64,000 nucleotides of DNA from Takakia lepidozioides (Eukaryota > Streptophyta > Takakiopsida > Takakiales > Takakiaceae): the NCBI GenBank assembly GCA_030704615.1, contig CM060731.1, positions 8,246,001 to 8,310,000 of the forward strand, given 5' to 3'. The first letter of the stretch is position 1. The number at the start of each line of letters is the position of its first letter. Positions 1 through 10,100 of the stretch are shown piece after piece. A program made the position numbers and the translations under genes. The notes beneath the pieces were generated by a model. It did no database searches and was not told where the DNA came from. It saw only the letters and a list, made by a program, of their open reading frames with translations.

Positions 1-627
1 CTCCACAACTAGATTAAAGGCAGGCACGGGTGTTGGTGCTGCAGCAGGAGCTTGAGTGGATTTCCCAGTTCCTATACCACTTGTCCCACTACTAGTGTTT
101 GCAGTTGGAGATGTTTGTGTAGCTGCTGGTGTCGCCGCTGCCCTTGTGCCTCTAGTGATTGAGACATAGTTAAGTGAGCAATACTCTTGCCACTCCTCAA
201 TCTCCACCGCATGTCCCCGCCTAAATTCATGGTAATCATCCATGGGCGGCCCCTCAAGGTGCTGGAATAGCCCCTCCCACGTCATAAAGGGCGTAAACAG
301 TTGTGGATTGTGCATTTGCTGCAAATCACACCAACTGTCAAACTCTTGTATGAAGTCATCAAGCTCGATGGTGCCCACGGCTCCAGAGTACCTACGTGGC
401 CCCTTGGTAGCTCCATACATCTCCTCCATCGTGTCCCACAACAATGGCACGGAAATGACTTGCACCCTTGGCGAGAATCTTCTTGACTCCGAGTCTGAAC
501 CTTCCTCAGAAGACACTGAAGGTGAAGGTGGCCTAAACCGCACACCTCGTCTTGTGTACCCACTAGTATCGCTGGTGCTTGTACCGGCATTCCCCTCAAC
601 AACTGGTGGCACCTCCGTGATGAAAAC
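1..627 (-). pseudogene. retrotransposon gag-like fragment, cut by window edge
   Basis: Reading the minus strand from about 627 down to 1, one frame stays open without a stop. A stop codon lies immediately before it and it has no ATG near its start, so the 5' end is missing or begins in another exon. The first part is Ser/Pro/Arg/acid-rich. It is followed by a helical, tryptophan-containing segment (residues about 75-140, including a WCDLQQMHNPQLF stretch and a WQEYCSLNY stretch). This spacing of W and L residues resembles the capsid region of plant LTR-retrotransposon gag proteins. An Ala/Thr/Pro/Ser-rich linker runs to the window edge. No zinc knuckle is seen because the sequence is cut. The lineage (Ty1 or Ty3) cannot be told. 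It could also be an unrelated low-complexity plant protein. Confidence 0.35.
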
Positions 628-1400
628 TCACAACCCAACCGGTTGTCAACCTGTCTCTAATCCCCACTCACAAGGTAACCGGGTAGAGAACCTGTTGCGG
701 CTACTGGTTTAAGCATGAATAATAGGTTTCTAACGTAGACCTGTACTTGCACCTGCATCCACCGCAAGCACTCCTATGGTCTGCTGGTCATCAACCCAAT
801 TTCACCGTAGAAGAAACACTGGTGGTCTTGCTGGTTATCACTCCAGCCTCACCACCGACAGCATACTCTAGGATTGGCCGGTGATCAAATCCGGACCAAC
901 CTCCTATGAAAACAAGCGCCCACACAAAGCTAACATTGCGCACAGTCAAGCATGCAGGTGTGGCGAGGATCCAAACACAAGAAAATCAAGACAGTAACTC
1001 CCCCACACCAAAAACACTCCACAGTGTCGCTCCTGCAAGGACACCCCAGCCCAAACCCGGACTGACTCTTGCCTCTACCTACGGAAAGGTTTTGGCCTAC
1101 AGAGATGGTGAAAGACTATGGAGAAGAGAAACTAAAGCAATTCCTAACCCCAGAATGCTCTCATCCCACCACTCTCCCTCCTGTCTCTATCCACTCGCTT
1201 GTATGGCCGTGGCAAGTATTCTTCAAATATCCCTCAATCAATCCTTCAAGAGCTCTTCAACATTGTCCACCAAAGCTCCTCGAAGGGTCCTCCAATACTC
1301 TTCCAAGGACCCCAAAGATCCTCCAAACACTCCTCCAAGGGCCCTCAAATATCTTCCAAACAATCCTCCAAAGGCCCTTAAACTTCACTAAGTCCTTTCA
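628..1400. other. region without recognisable gene; CTCCAA-rich degenerate repeats at its end
   Basis: No gene is recognised here. From about 1225 to 1385 the plus strand consists of short degenerate repeats built on CTCCAA and CCTCAA blocks mixed with AAGGNCC. These make long open frames in all plus-strand phases without any protein-like pattern. Confidence 0.5.
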
Positions 1401-1403
1401 ATG

Positions 1404-1765
1404 TTGATACCTTAACAGAGGTATAGTCTGAGGTTGCTAGGGTCCCTTATGTTGATGATACCTTTACATAGGTATAGTCTAAAAATGAGGGTTCTGTTTG
1501 GTATACTAACAGAGGTATAGTCTGAGCTTATTAGGATCCACATATGGTGATACCTCAACAGAGGTATAGTAAAAAGGACAAGCTCATGTTTGGTATACTA
1601 ACAGAGGTATAGTCTGAGCTGATTAGGGTTCACATATGGTGATACCTCAATAGAGGTATAGTGAAATGGACAAGCTCCTGTTTGGTATACTAACAGAGGT
1701 ATAGTCTCACAATAGGGTTCACATATGGACCATGGTGATACCTCAACAGAGGTATAGTCTGAGCA
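1404..1765. repeat. tandem array of hairpin-forming repeats
   Basis: Eight short units of the type GATACCTCAACAGAGGTATAG occur at about 1405, 1455, 1500, 1550, 1591, 1640, 1684 and 1736. Two forms alternate. One starts GATACCTC and can pair with its own GAGGTAT half (ATACCTC-4 nt loop-GAGGTAT). The other starts GGTATACTAA. Each pair plus linker (CTGAGCT.ATTAGG..CACATATG, then GGACAAGCTC.TGTTT) makes a higher-order unit of about 90 bp, repeated about three and a half times. The array does not code for protein. Such a structure may be a satellite seed, or a subterminal or untranslated repeat of a retroelement. Confidence 0.8.
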
Positions 1766-1789
1766 TACACTACTAGGGTTTGTAATGAA

Positions 1790-3450
1790 GAGCTAGAATG
1801 CAAGTCCTTGACTTCTATGCTTCTACTCAAGCAAAAATATGGTCTCTAGGTGGTCATAAGATGCATCTTCTTGCTCTCTTCCACCCCAATGTGCAACCAA
1901 GAGTGGTCCAACTCAACTTGCAAGTCATTGTCCACCAAATCAATCCCCCTTCTAGTCCTTGGGATTTAATTGCAAACTACCATATCTCCATTGCCGAGCA
2001 ATCATGCATTTGTCTCCTCATCATTTGACAATTGCTCCAAATCAACACAAATTATCTCAGCACTTACAATAATGCTCCCAAGCAATCCGCCTGGGATCCC
2101 ACTCTCACGTCATATGCCTCATTTGGGGTCTTGCACCAATCCATCATCCATGTGCTCCTCTTGGTCATTTGAATGCATGTTCCATGACCTCTTGGCCTAT
2201 GTGTTGCTCTCCTTCATCATAACATGAATCAACACCTCTCCACTTCACACACAAATGGATCTCAAGGCCTTCACCTCTTGCTAGTTCAAGAGCTCCCCTT
2301 CTCAAACTTGAACGTACAAACTCAAGAGAACATGCTCCACACATGCACCACTTGCTTGGTCAACTATCCACCGCAAAGCTCGAACTACCAAGAGCATGAA
2401 TAGCCAAGTATTGCCTCCCCCTCTTGTCACATTACATAGTTAGGGTGAAGCTATGTATACATTGAATGATGATTTCCCTTCAAGGATTTCCCACCATATG
2501 TTCTCCCCTTCCAATGGCACCCTAAGCTTGGCTCCACACCACCATGATTGGAAGATTTCTTCACATACTCCCTTTCAAAACCTCTTGAGCTTCTTAGTGC
2601 TCTCCAAGTGTTTGCCCTTGTTGTCTTCAAGCCCAAGCATATGTAGCTCATTGGCTTCTCTTCCATAACATCCACACTTTGAACTTGCTTAACCCTAGCT
2701 TGATAGTGAAATGAACACTAACAAGCCTTTAGTCACTCTCCACAAGCCATGGCACACACCGTTGACTCCATAATGCATACAAATGAGATTCTCAAACCCT
2801 AGAATCCATGCTTCCATACACACAAGACTTCATCCTTGCAATCCTTGCAAAATCTTGTGACTCAAGAGTTTTCTTCTCAAGCTCTCCAACTCCTTGGTGC
2901 ATGCAACACTCGAGTAACTTTCCTTGCAACCCCTTGCAAGCCTGGTGATACAAGAGCTAAATTCTCCTAGCTCTCAACCTCTTTAACATACAAGTGCAAA
3001 ACTAATCCTTACACTCCGCACTCACAAGCATAAGGTGATTTTCTTGTAGTGATAAAAGATGAGAAATGAGAGAAGTGGAAGACAATGAAAACTCTCAAAG
3101 CATGAAGCAATCACACTAAGAACAAGCCCTAGTCATTCCAAGTGAAATCCACTCTATCACATAAACTAAGTCAAGCCAAGGGCACCCTTGCTAAGGGAAT
3201 CCACCCTACAAAGCCCTAAACACACTCCCTCTCAATACCTAGAGCTATGGAGGTAAGAGAAGCTCATGGAGGCTCAACTACAAGAAGATGAGCCCTCCTC
3301 AACACTCACAAGGGGAAAACCCCTTTCCCATGTCCCAAGTGAGGCTTGATACCTCACTTGGCATATGAGACCAAATGAAGTCCCAACACACAAAATACAA
3401 ATATAAATATCCAAAATGTCCTAGTTAACTAGAAATAGGTAATTCTAGTT
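1790..3450. other. non-coding stretch, C/A-rich, no gene seen
   Basis: The plus strand is rich in CAA, CTC and CTT trinucleotides. Only short, unconvincing open frames occur. The end (about 3420-3465) has a direct/inverted cluster of TAGTTAACTAGAAAT and TTATATTTCTAGTTAACC. The composition is like plant LTR or intergenic retroelement remnants, but no LTR ends, primer-binding site or coding domain could be found. Confidence 0.4.
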
Positions 3451-3466
3451 ATATTTCTAGTTAACC

Positions 3467-6400
3467 ATGACAAAGTCGTTGATGAGTGAATGCATTGGAC
3501 TGGGTTTTAGATTTCCCGATGAGGGCTCAGTATTTACCGACGTAGGTTTGTCAAGGGTCTGGAGTATTTTTCTGGCTCTTCTGCACGCAATGGGGAACGA
3601 CATTCGCAAGAAGCAAGCACTAGAGGAAGCATCGAAGCCGAAGAAGGGAAAACGCAAGTCGTCAACAGCCGGCAATGATGACAATGAGGTTGGGACTTCC
3701 GCAGGAAAGAAGAAACAGAAGGAGGATCAAGATCCAGCATTGATGACAGATAACAAGAGACCTAAAGCTGGGGAGATTTTTGACAAGGAAAAGTGCGAGA
3801 AGATGGAGGAGAGGCTCACAAAGGAATACAATGACGTATTTCCGTTTGGACTCGAGAGTACCTTCCTTGTGAAGGTTTCCATGATAGAACTAGCTACAAG
3901 GAGCATGGTTTACATGCCGTTAAATATCAAGCATAAGGACGAAGTGAAAGCGTGACTCTTCCAGCTTCATTTGTTCGACTCCAAACATTCGGTGTATCTT
4001 GCGCCAATCAACCCTTCCAATCCCGAGAAGATTGCTTCATCGTGACCGAAGCAATGGAAGGAAATGGACGTATCCAGGTTCTTCGTCATTGGTGGAGAAC
4101 ACACCATCGTGGCCGCAAAGGTAATGGACTTCATTTCCACCCGGCCCTCTCTTTTAACAAACCTCCACTGGGCAATGGAGGTTGGTGTTCCCACGAAATT
4201 GGATATGTCCCTACCCTCTCAACTCTCTCACCCATTTTACCTTAACTGTAGCAGGAACTTCTCGAGGATCTTGCCGACAACGAACTGAAGGAATACTACC
4301 GGGAGTGGCCTGCGAAGATTGTATGGTCTACCGATGAACAAAGGCTCCTGAAGCTGTCAAGTTCCTCAATGATCCCAATAAGGCGCAAAAGTTTGATACA
4401 ACAATGCCAGAGAAAGTTGCGCATGCGCGAATGTTATTCAACTTGAGGGGGAAGCCAAAGAAATACAACGATCACACCACCAAGTCCAAGACAAAACAAT
4501 GGAAGGTATGCATTTATGGAATGAAATTCTATTATTCACATTCATTTTATGCTAAAGAATACTTATGTTGTCGGAGTGACACCTAATCTTTCCATGGATG
4601 AATGTGCAGGAGTTCATGTTTGCCTATCATTTGATACTTGAAATGGGTAGCATTAAGGAGGCAATGGTCCTAGTACTCTGCGACGACGACGTTTGGAAGA
4701 TCTGGAAAGATGTGTTCAAACGCTGGGAGCAGGGAAAGCTTCTCGACCTGCTTGGGATACAGTACAAGGGTGAACAACAACAGCTCACGAAATCTGCTAT
4801 CGCAAAGCTGCAAAGATTGAACAGATGGTAGCTGATAAAAGTTGCGCAAAAAATCCTGGACTTGAAATTGCCATTCGAGATTACAAAGGACAAGACAAAT
4901 CAATTCAAGGCATGAACAAGTACATAGACGACATGAAAATGCGCCGGTTTATTGTCGACGATGTTATGGAAGTGTTGGGGTGGCCTCGGAGGAGCAAACA
5001 GTGCACGGAACCATACACTAAGGACGAGTGGCATGAAGTGAAGAAAAAGTACCACTTCAATAAAGTAGAGTTCTCAACATTTAAAGACAAACTGGGGACG
5101 GATTACATCCAATGCAAGATTAAGATGAACATGGAGACAAAACCACTCACGGCCGCTTTTGTTAAGTACGTCTCCTCCATCAAAAAAGCTTATGAGGATA
5201 GAGAGGATGCCATGGCAATTATTTCAGCGAGTTTCAAGTCTCATTACGCTCTCATGGGGGGGGGGGGGGGAACCAAAATTCGCCGATGCCAAGTCTCGTC
5301 TGCGACTCGCACCGTACAATTTTTGAAGATGACTCTGTGGTATTTGAGGCCAAGGACTATGTGAACCTGGAAGCTTTTGTGGCTCGGAAAATGAACACAA
5401 GTGCTTTTGTTTTCTTCTCGACTCGACCATCCTCGGCCAATCTGGTCTCCTACATGCAAAATGGTCCCGAAAGAACATTGTATCTTGTCCGGTAGGGATT
5501 TTATGTTCCAGGGGAGTATGAAAATGTTTACAAAAACAGCACGAAGACTTTCTCTCGAACTGTCCTGTGCCTGGACTACGTTTTTCCAGCGACACCTGAG
5601 GAGATGCAGAATCCGGACGAGCACATCGCGACAGTGCTCTTAATCGAGCCAATTCAGCCGATTCTTGAAGGGCCTTCTGGGAAGCCATCAGATTTTGAAG
5701 AAGAGTGCAGGACTTATAATCATGGGCTATGAGGTGACACCTACGACTATTTGGCCTCCCTGTTTTGTCGAGACGGGATGTCCGTTGTCAACAGCTTTGG
5801 AGGCGTGATGTTGACGTACGCCCTTCATGTAAGTGTAAAACTTGTTTGCATTTTAAATACATTTTTTACATTTTTGATCGAACACGTCATCTGTTTTACT
5901 GACTGGGTATATCTGCAGGAAAGAATTTTTGAGTGCTTGACATCAACCACTCAACCAAAAAAAAATTTGCAAAGGAAAAGTTGAAGCTAATTTTAAGAAG
6001 CTTCAAATTGAGAATGACAATGTTGCTGAAGATATTGACGGCGGAGACAATGTGAGGATGAGGAAGTGGAGGATGAAGATTTGGAAGAAGGAGGAGGACA
6101 TTCCGAACACAGTGAGGAGGAGGAGGGCATCAAGGGTAACGAGGACAACGAGGGCCACGATGGAAACAATGCAGACCCTTGGGAGGCTGGACACCTTGAT
6201 GTGATTAAGGACTTCAGAACTCAGTCACTGAATGGACTTGAGAACACAACGCAAGACGTTGCGGTCCACAAGGTCGTGATTCTGGACGGGGATTCATCGA
6301 GTTCAAGCGAGAGAACTAAGAGTAATCCTCCTTCACCCTCAAGGGGTGCCAAGGCCAGCTCAATCGAGGTGGGCGGCAATCTTGTTCGGAGTGCAGAAGA

Positions 6401-6690
6401 CTGGTTCAAACCTGTAGAGGGGGACAAGCCGGCGCCAATGTCCCCGTCTCTCGCCAAATAAAGGGTATAGAGAGCGAGGACAAAGAGTCCGTTTCCCACA
6501 AAAGACAGCGGACACAGAGCGAGGACTAAGAGCCCGTCTCCCGCAAAACGGGACAGTGGTGTCAGAGCCAGGATTAAAAGCCCGTCTCCCGGAAAAAACA
6601 GGGGAGGCAAAGGCCGGACTCGAGCCCAACTGACTCTCAGAGTGTCTCACAACATGTCAATGTGGATGTAGGTAACGAATGACACCTTGA
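3467..6690 (+). pseudogene. decayed multi-exon gene with ParB-like and possible DNA-methylase-like regions
   Basis: Conceptual exons separated by three GT-AG introns (4121-4251, 4506-4609, 5829-5918) encode a protein-like sequence interrupted by stops and frameshifts. The N-terminal part has a Lys-rich linker (KKGKRK). It is followed by a segment of alternating hydrophobic strands ending in RFFVIGGEHTIVAAK (4080-4120), which resembles the ParB/sulfiredoxin-type G-x-H-R/T signature. A helical middle follows (WKIWKDVFKRWEQGKLLDLLG, then DDVMEVLGW). The C-terminal half has AFVFFSTRPSSANL and, across the third intron, DGMSVVNSFGGVMLTYAL followed by a charged strand, like motif I of beta-class DNA N-methyltransferases. 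The end is acidic and Ser/Lys-rich, with three short repeats. Breaks include a frame change after 3955, another near 4340, a 15-G run at 5256-5270, and stops near 5494 and 5732. The ParB and methylase assignments rest on motif spacing only. A transposon-encoded gene is an alternative. Confidence 0.45.
6455..6605 (+). repeat. three tandem repeats in the C-terminal tail of the ParB-like gene
   Basis: Three copies of a roughly 45-bp unit (AGAGCGAGGACNAAGAGNCC, then GTYTCCCRCAAAA) occur in a row. In the coding frame they read as SEDKESVSHK-like motifs, with the second and third copies ending their SED/SQD with a stop. The tail is low-complexity and probably disordered. Confidence 0.6.
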
Positions 6691-6923
6691 GATTTATGGT
6701 GTCTTTAAGTATTTTAAATGGAACAAATTGTGTGTATTGCATCTGATTGTATTCTGGTTGTGTTTTTGCCAATAGCTTATCGGTATTGATTTTGGTTTGT
6801 TGTCATCTTCCCGCCTTCTTCAACTTTACATGTGACTGACGGTTACGAAAACTCATATAGATCCATGAACGGAAATTGGAGGAAATTACACAAACCCGGA
6901 CATAATCCATCCCGCCTCAAACA

Positions 6924-7730
6924 GTGGGGAGGCAGGTGGACTTAACAATCAGGGTCAGCCCACCTGATCCGGTCATACAAGCAATCTCCACTACCAAGTC
7001 GACGTTGCGAGATGGAGGAATGAGTCGGAGATGGTCGTTGCTTAGCGCGAAGGAAAAGAGAGCGAGCAACCATAACAACGAATTCGGAATCCCTCCCCGA
7101 AATGGGTATACACTTCATAACCATCTTAGAAATGTTCTTCTTTGTCCTTCTTCTAGTTTTCAAAATGAATTAATTGTTCTGTTATTCCACAGGATGATAT
7201 GAGTCACCCTCCAATCGACTATCACCAATCTGTGAACCCACAGAATTGGCATCGCCTCTTTGAGGGACCGAATGGATGTCGACCAGGATACTACGTCCTG
7301 GTTCTTGATGTCAGTTACCTTGGTGAGGTTTACCTCCAAGATGGCCCGAGATCCCCTCCCACAACCCATCCTTGTATATGCGCTGGAAAATTCAAGCTTG
7401 CAGTCCGAAATGGTTTGGAGACTTCCTGAAATGGGTCCTTAAGCATTTTAAGGTCTACTTTTGGAACACTGGACCGTTAGAAAATGTCCTGGATATAGGG
7501 CTGGCTTTGTTTGGAAGAAGGTTTTACAAGGTCAGGGAATTCAGCAATGAAGACTGCGTGAAGCATAGACAGACTTCCAGTGACGAATGGCCCAAATATC
7601 CAAAAGCACCAATATATCTTAAACGTCTTTACGACATTATCACTGTAGACGACACTGTAGCGTACAGATCAAACACACTTCTCATCGACATTGTAGAAAA
7701 TATGTATAATCTTCCTTCCAAAATGTAAAG
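6924..7730 (+). pseudogene. FCP1/NIF-type HAD phosphatase-like gene, copy 1 (partial, decayed)
   Basis: Two exons flank a probable intron (7106-7192): a basic N-terminal part, then a HAD-family region. The start of the domain reads YYVLVLDVSYLGEV at about 7288-7330, the position of the DxDG(T/V) motif. After a frame change near 7370-7380 comes FGDFLKWVLKHFKVYFWNTG (residues around the 'F.VGIWSS' strand), then PKAPIYLKRLYDI and RSNTLLIDIVENMYNLPSKM, which matches the 'SNTLLIDDSPYKALLNP' motif of the family. FCP1/SCP/NIF enzymes dephosphorylate RNA polymerase II C-terminal repeats or other proteins using the first Asp. Here the second Asp is replaced (D-V-S), the LLIDD motif reads LLIDI, and the frame is broken, so activity is unlikely. 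Two related copies lie downstream. Confidence 0.6.
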
Positions 7731-7989
7731 CGCTCGTCGACCTATACAAGGACAGGTTTCTTCTGGATGAACTCAAACCGCACCTAAAAAGAGTTGCGGT
7801 TATCCGGAAAAGACGCTGATATATTCAACGTGGAAAACCCAATAGGATGTCGACTGTATAATGACCCAAAGGTCAAATGCCTCTTGCTATGGGATTTGTA
7901 GTGACAGGTTTATCTTAGAAAACAAAAATTTCCTGACACTTCCTTGGAACAGATTGAAACGTAGATGGCTACTCAAGATTTTCCTGAAC

Positions 7990-8805
7990 CTCGACTGTCC
8001 AGTGGACGTTGCTCCCAATGTCAATCCTGTCCATGGTTTATCTTGATTGCCACCTAAGTGGATGTATGAATTTCTCACAGATTGCAGCACCAGTTTCTCC
8101 ACTTGCGAAAGGATTGTGCTTGATAATTTTTGACCTGAATGGAGTTTTGTGCAAAGTCTTGAGCACCAGAAGAGCTACAATGTCCCCGGAATGTCTGAGA
8201 CAGACTACAGGATACCAACTCTTGTTGGATTTTGACTTGTCTATAGGCGGGAAAAATATCGTGAGATGTGGACAGAGTTGAACAAACATTTCCGTCTAGG
8301 AATATGGAGCTATATGATGTACAAGAACTTGCAGCCTGTCCTGGATTTTATGCTTCGGGGTCTTCCTCAGCAGACATTCGTAATGTCTCAAGAAGATTGT
8401 ATCTCATGTCCTACTTCTGTCCACCCTCAATTTATACCAGGATACGACCCACCGAGTCTATTCTTGAAGCCATTGATGACGGTCTGGCAAAGATTTGGTG
8501 GTCAGTACAACAGGAGTAACACTCTACTCATTGACGATTCTGCTATTAAGTGTATGTTGAATCCGCTTGAATCTTGTCTGATTCTGTTTGAATCCGTTGA
8601 CACTGACTCTTACTATCTCTAGAAGGTTCTCCAGAAATATTTGCTTGAAATGAAGAAATCTCGCACCGTTTCCAGTTATCTCAGGGAAAAGAGGATAGGA
8701 CTTAAGCCTTATCAGAATGTTTCCACCGATCCCAAGTTTAAGCCTCTCTTGGATTATATTGATCATTCTAATTACCGGAATCTCCGATATGATGCTTCAA
8801 AATAA
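7990..8805 (+). pseudogene. FCP1/NIF-type HAD phosphatase-like gene, copy 2 (frameshifted)
   Basis: The domain begins with LCLIIFDLNGVLCKV (about 8118-8160), the DxNG form of the HAD motif common in plant FCP1-like proteins. After frameshifts it continues with FWTELNKHFRLGIWS-like residues (8265-8310), FVMSQEDC, LFLKPLMTVWQRFGG and YNRSNTLLIDDSAIK (8508-8553), the conserved C-terminal HAD motif. A probable last intron (about 8551-8622) leads to an exon ending in TAA at 8803-8805. The CACTA element at 8832 is inserted only 26 bp after this stop, so the 3' untranslated region is cut off. In-frame stops and at least two frame changes upstream of 8270 make it a pseudogene as it stands, though the second half is well preserved. 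The family role would be protein (CTD-type) dephosphorylation in the nucleus. Confidence 0.65.
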
Positions 8806-9302
8806 AGATTTTATTGATCAACCACGTCTATCACTACAACAGATTGCGGCTTTTATGACTCCCATGGGTGCGCAGTCATGACATATTTATGGCAGAAATG
8901 CCGTTTGCAGTCATAAAATGCTTTTGAAGTCATAATGCAGGTCTGGGGAAGGCGTATATGCGACTACATGGCTCCGGACTCTGCGCAACACAGGTCAAAC
9001 ATGTTTGACCACGAATATTGGCATGGCAGATATGACTACCAGTCACGGTCATGGCTACACTGGAATGACGTGTGCATATTGCTAGACAGACATATGACTT
9101 CATGACTCTCACTCTAATGCATTCTGCCAGATCATCACATGGATGAATCGCTACATGACTGCACGTGTCGACACATTCTTTTCTGGTTATATATATAATA
9201 TATAAGTATTTATATTTTGAAAAAACGGAGACTCTGACAACTAGAATGAATTTAAAAAGAATAAAAATAAAATCAAAGTGCAAAAAGACTTTAAAAAAAA
9301 AA

Positions 9303-9523
9303 ACACATTGGTTGGTAAGTGCACAGTGTGTCGCCTTGGTGGTTTGGGGTTCAAACCCGTTGCCCATATCCTGTGTGTGGGATTGTTCGTGATGGTATGT
9401 CTGGGCGTTGATCGTCCTGTAGGTCTTATGGCCCATAAATGAAGGCGGGTGAATTTTTCCCCCTCCTCAAGGGCATGTGGTTTCCTTTAAGAAAATTTAT
9501 TTTAAAAAAAAAAAAAAAAAAAA
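9303..9523 (+). repeat. tRNA-like SINE inside CACTA-1
   Basis: The sequence begins with an A-box-like GGTTGGTAAGTGC and a B-box GGTTCAAACCC (9348-9358), spaced as in a tRNA-derived head. After a non-coding body it ends in an A-run of about 20 (9504-9523). The same insertion is present at the matching position of CACTA-2 (16003-16209), so it entered the common ancestor of both elements. A tRNA-related SINE is the best reading; target duplications were not resolved. Confidence 0.45.
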
Positions 9524-10100
9524 GGCTTTTAGGGTTTACAAAAAGGTTTAAAAACTTAAAAAGTTGCCCATCACGTAGCAGTGAACAGACTTAGAGCGAG
9601 CGGGAGGGAGAGAGAGAGAGGGCTGGGACTTAGAACGAGCGAGCGGGAGGGAGGGCAAACATGCATGGGAGGCCCGCAGTTGGAGCAACCTTCGCATCTG
9701 AAGCAAGCGTCCTAGAAATGTTAGGGTATGTGTCCGAGGAGGTTTCGACTGGGAACTCGTAGTTCTTGGGAGATTCAGCTTGGTCTTAGCAGGCCGTGTT
9801 TCAATCTCTACCCGCTCAGCTGCACCGTGGTGGTTCTGACAGACCAATCTGACATTACCTGACTACAGACACAAGCAGCACACACAAGAGGTCCTCTTGG
9901 GTTCATGGTCAGTCAAATCCTCCATGGGTCATGACACAAGGTTAGGGTTTAGGGTCAAGAAAGGATACCTTCGCTCCATTGTTGTAGTGGAGGTTGCTCC
10001 TCACAGCCACGTTGAAAATTTTGAGTACAGACATTTGTTGATGTGTAATTCCTCGGGCAAACTGCTTGCAAGGTTTGTGACCAAAAGATGAAAATGTGGT
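9524..10100. other. CACTA-1 internal sequence shared with CACTA-2
   Basis: This stretch has GA-rich runs (GAGCGAGCGGGAGGGAGAGA) and no recognisable gene. Long parts are repeated in CACTA-2 around 16240-16520 and 16690-16880, such as CTTGGTCTTAGCAGGCCGTG and CAATCTGACATTACCTGACT. Confidence 0.5.

Noticed and set aside
1404-1765. A CRISPR array
   Set aside because: The repeats are imperfect, alternate in type, and have repeated rather than unique spacers; the context is eukaryotic.
3467-8805. An endogenous giant-virus (NCLDV) origin for the ParB-like and FCP1-like genes
   Set aside because: Several spliceosomal introns and no capsid, polymerase or other viral hallmark gene nearby. Motifs alone do not support it.
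9341-9365. A functional tRNA gene at the GGTTCAAACCC boxes
   Set aside because: The acceptor and anticodon stems do not form; only the promoter boxes resemble a tRNA. A SINE fits better.
8930-9436. A minus-strand 168-codon frame repeated at 15638-16132
   Set aside because: It spans the CACTA terminus and the SINE. The two copies are alike because the elements are homologous.
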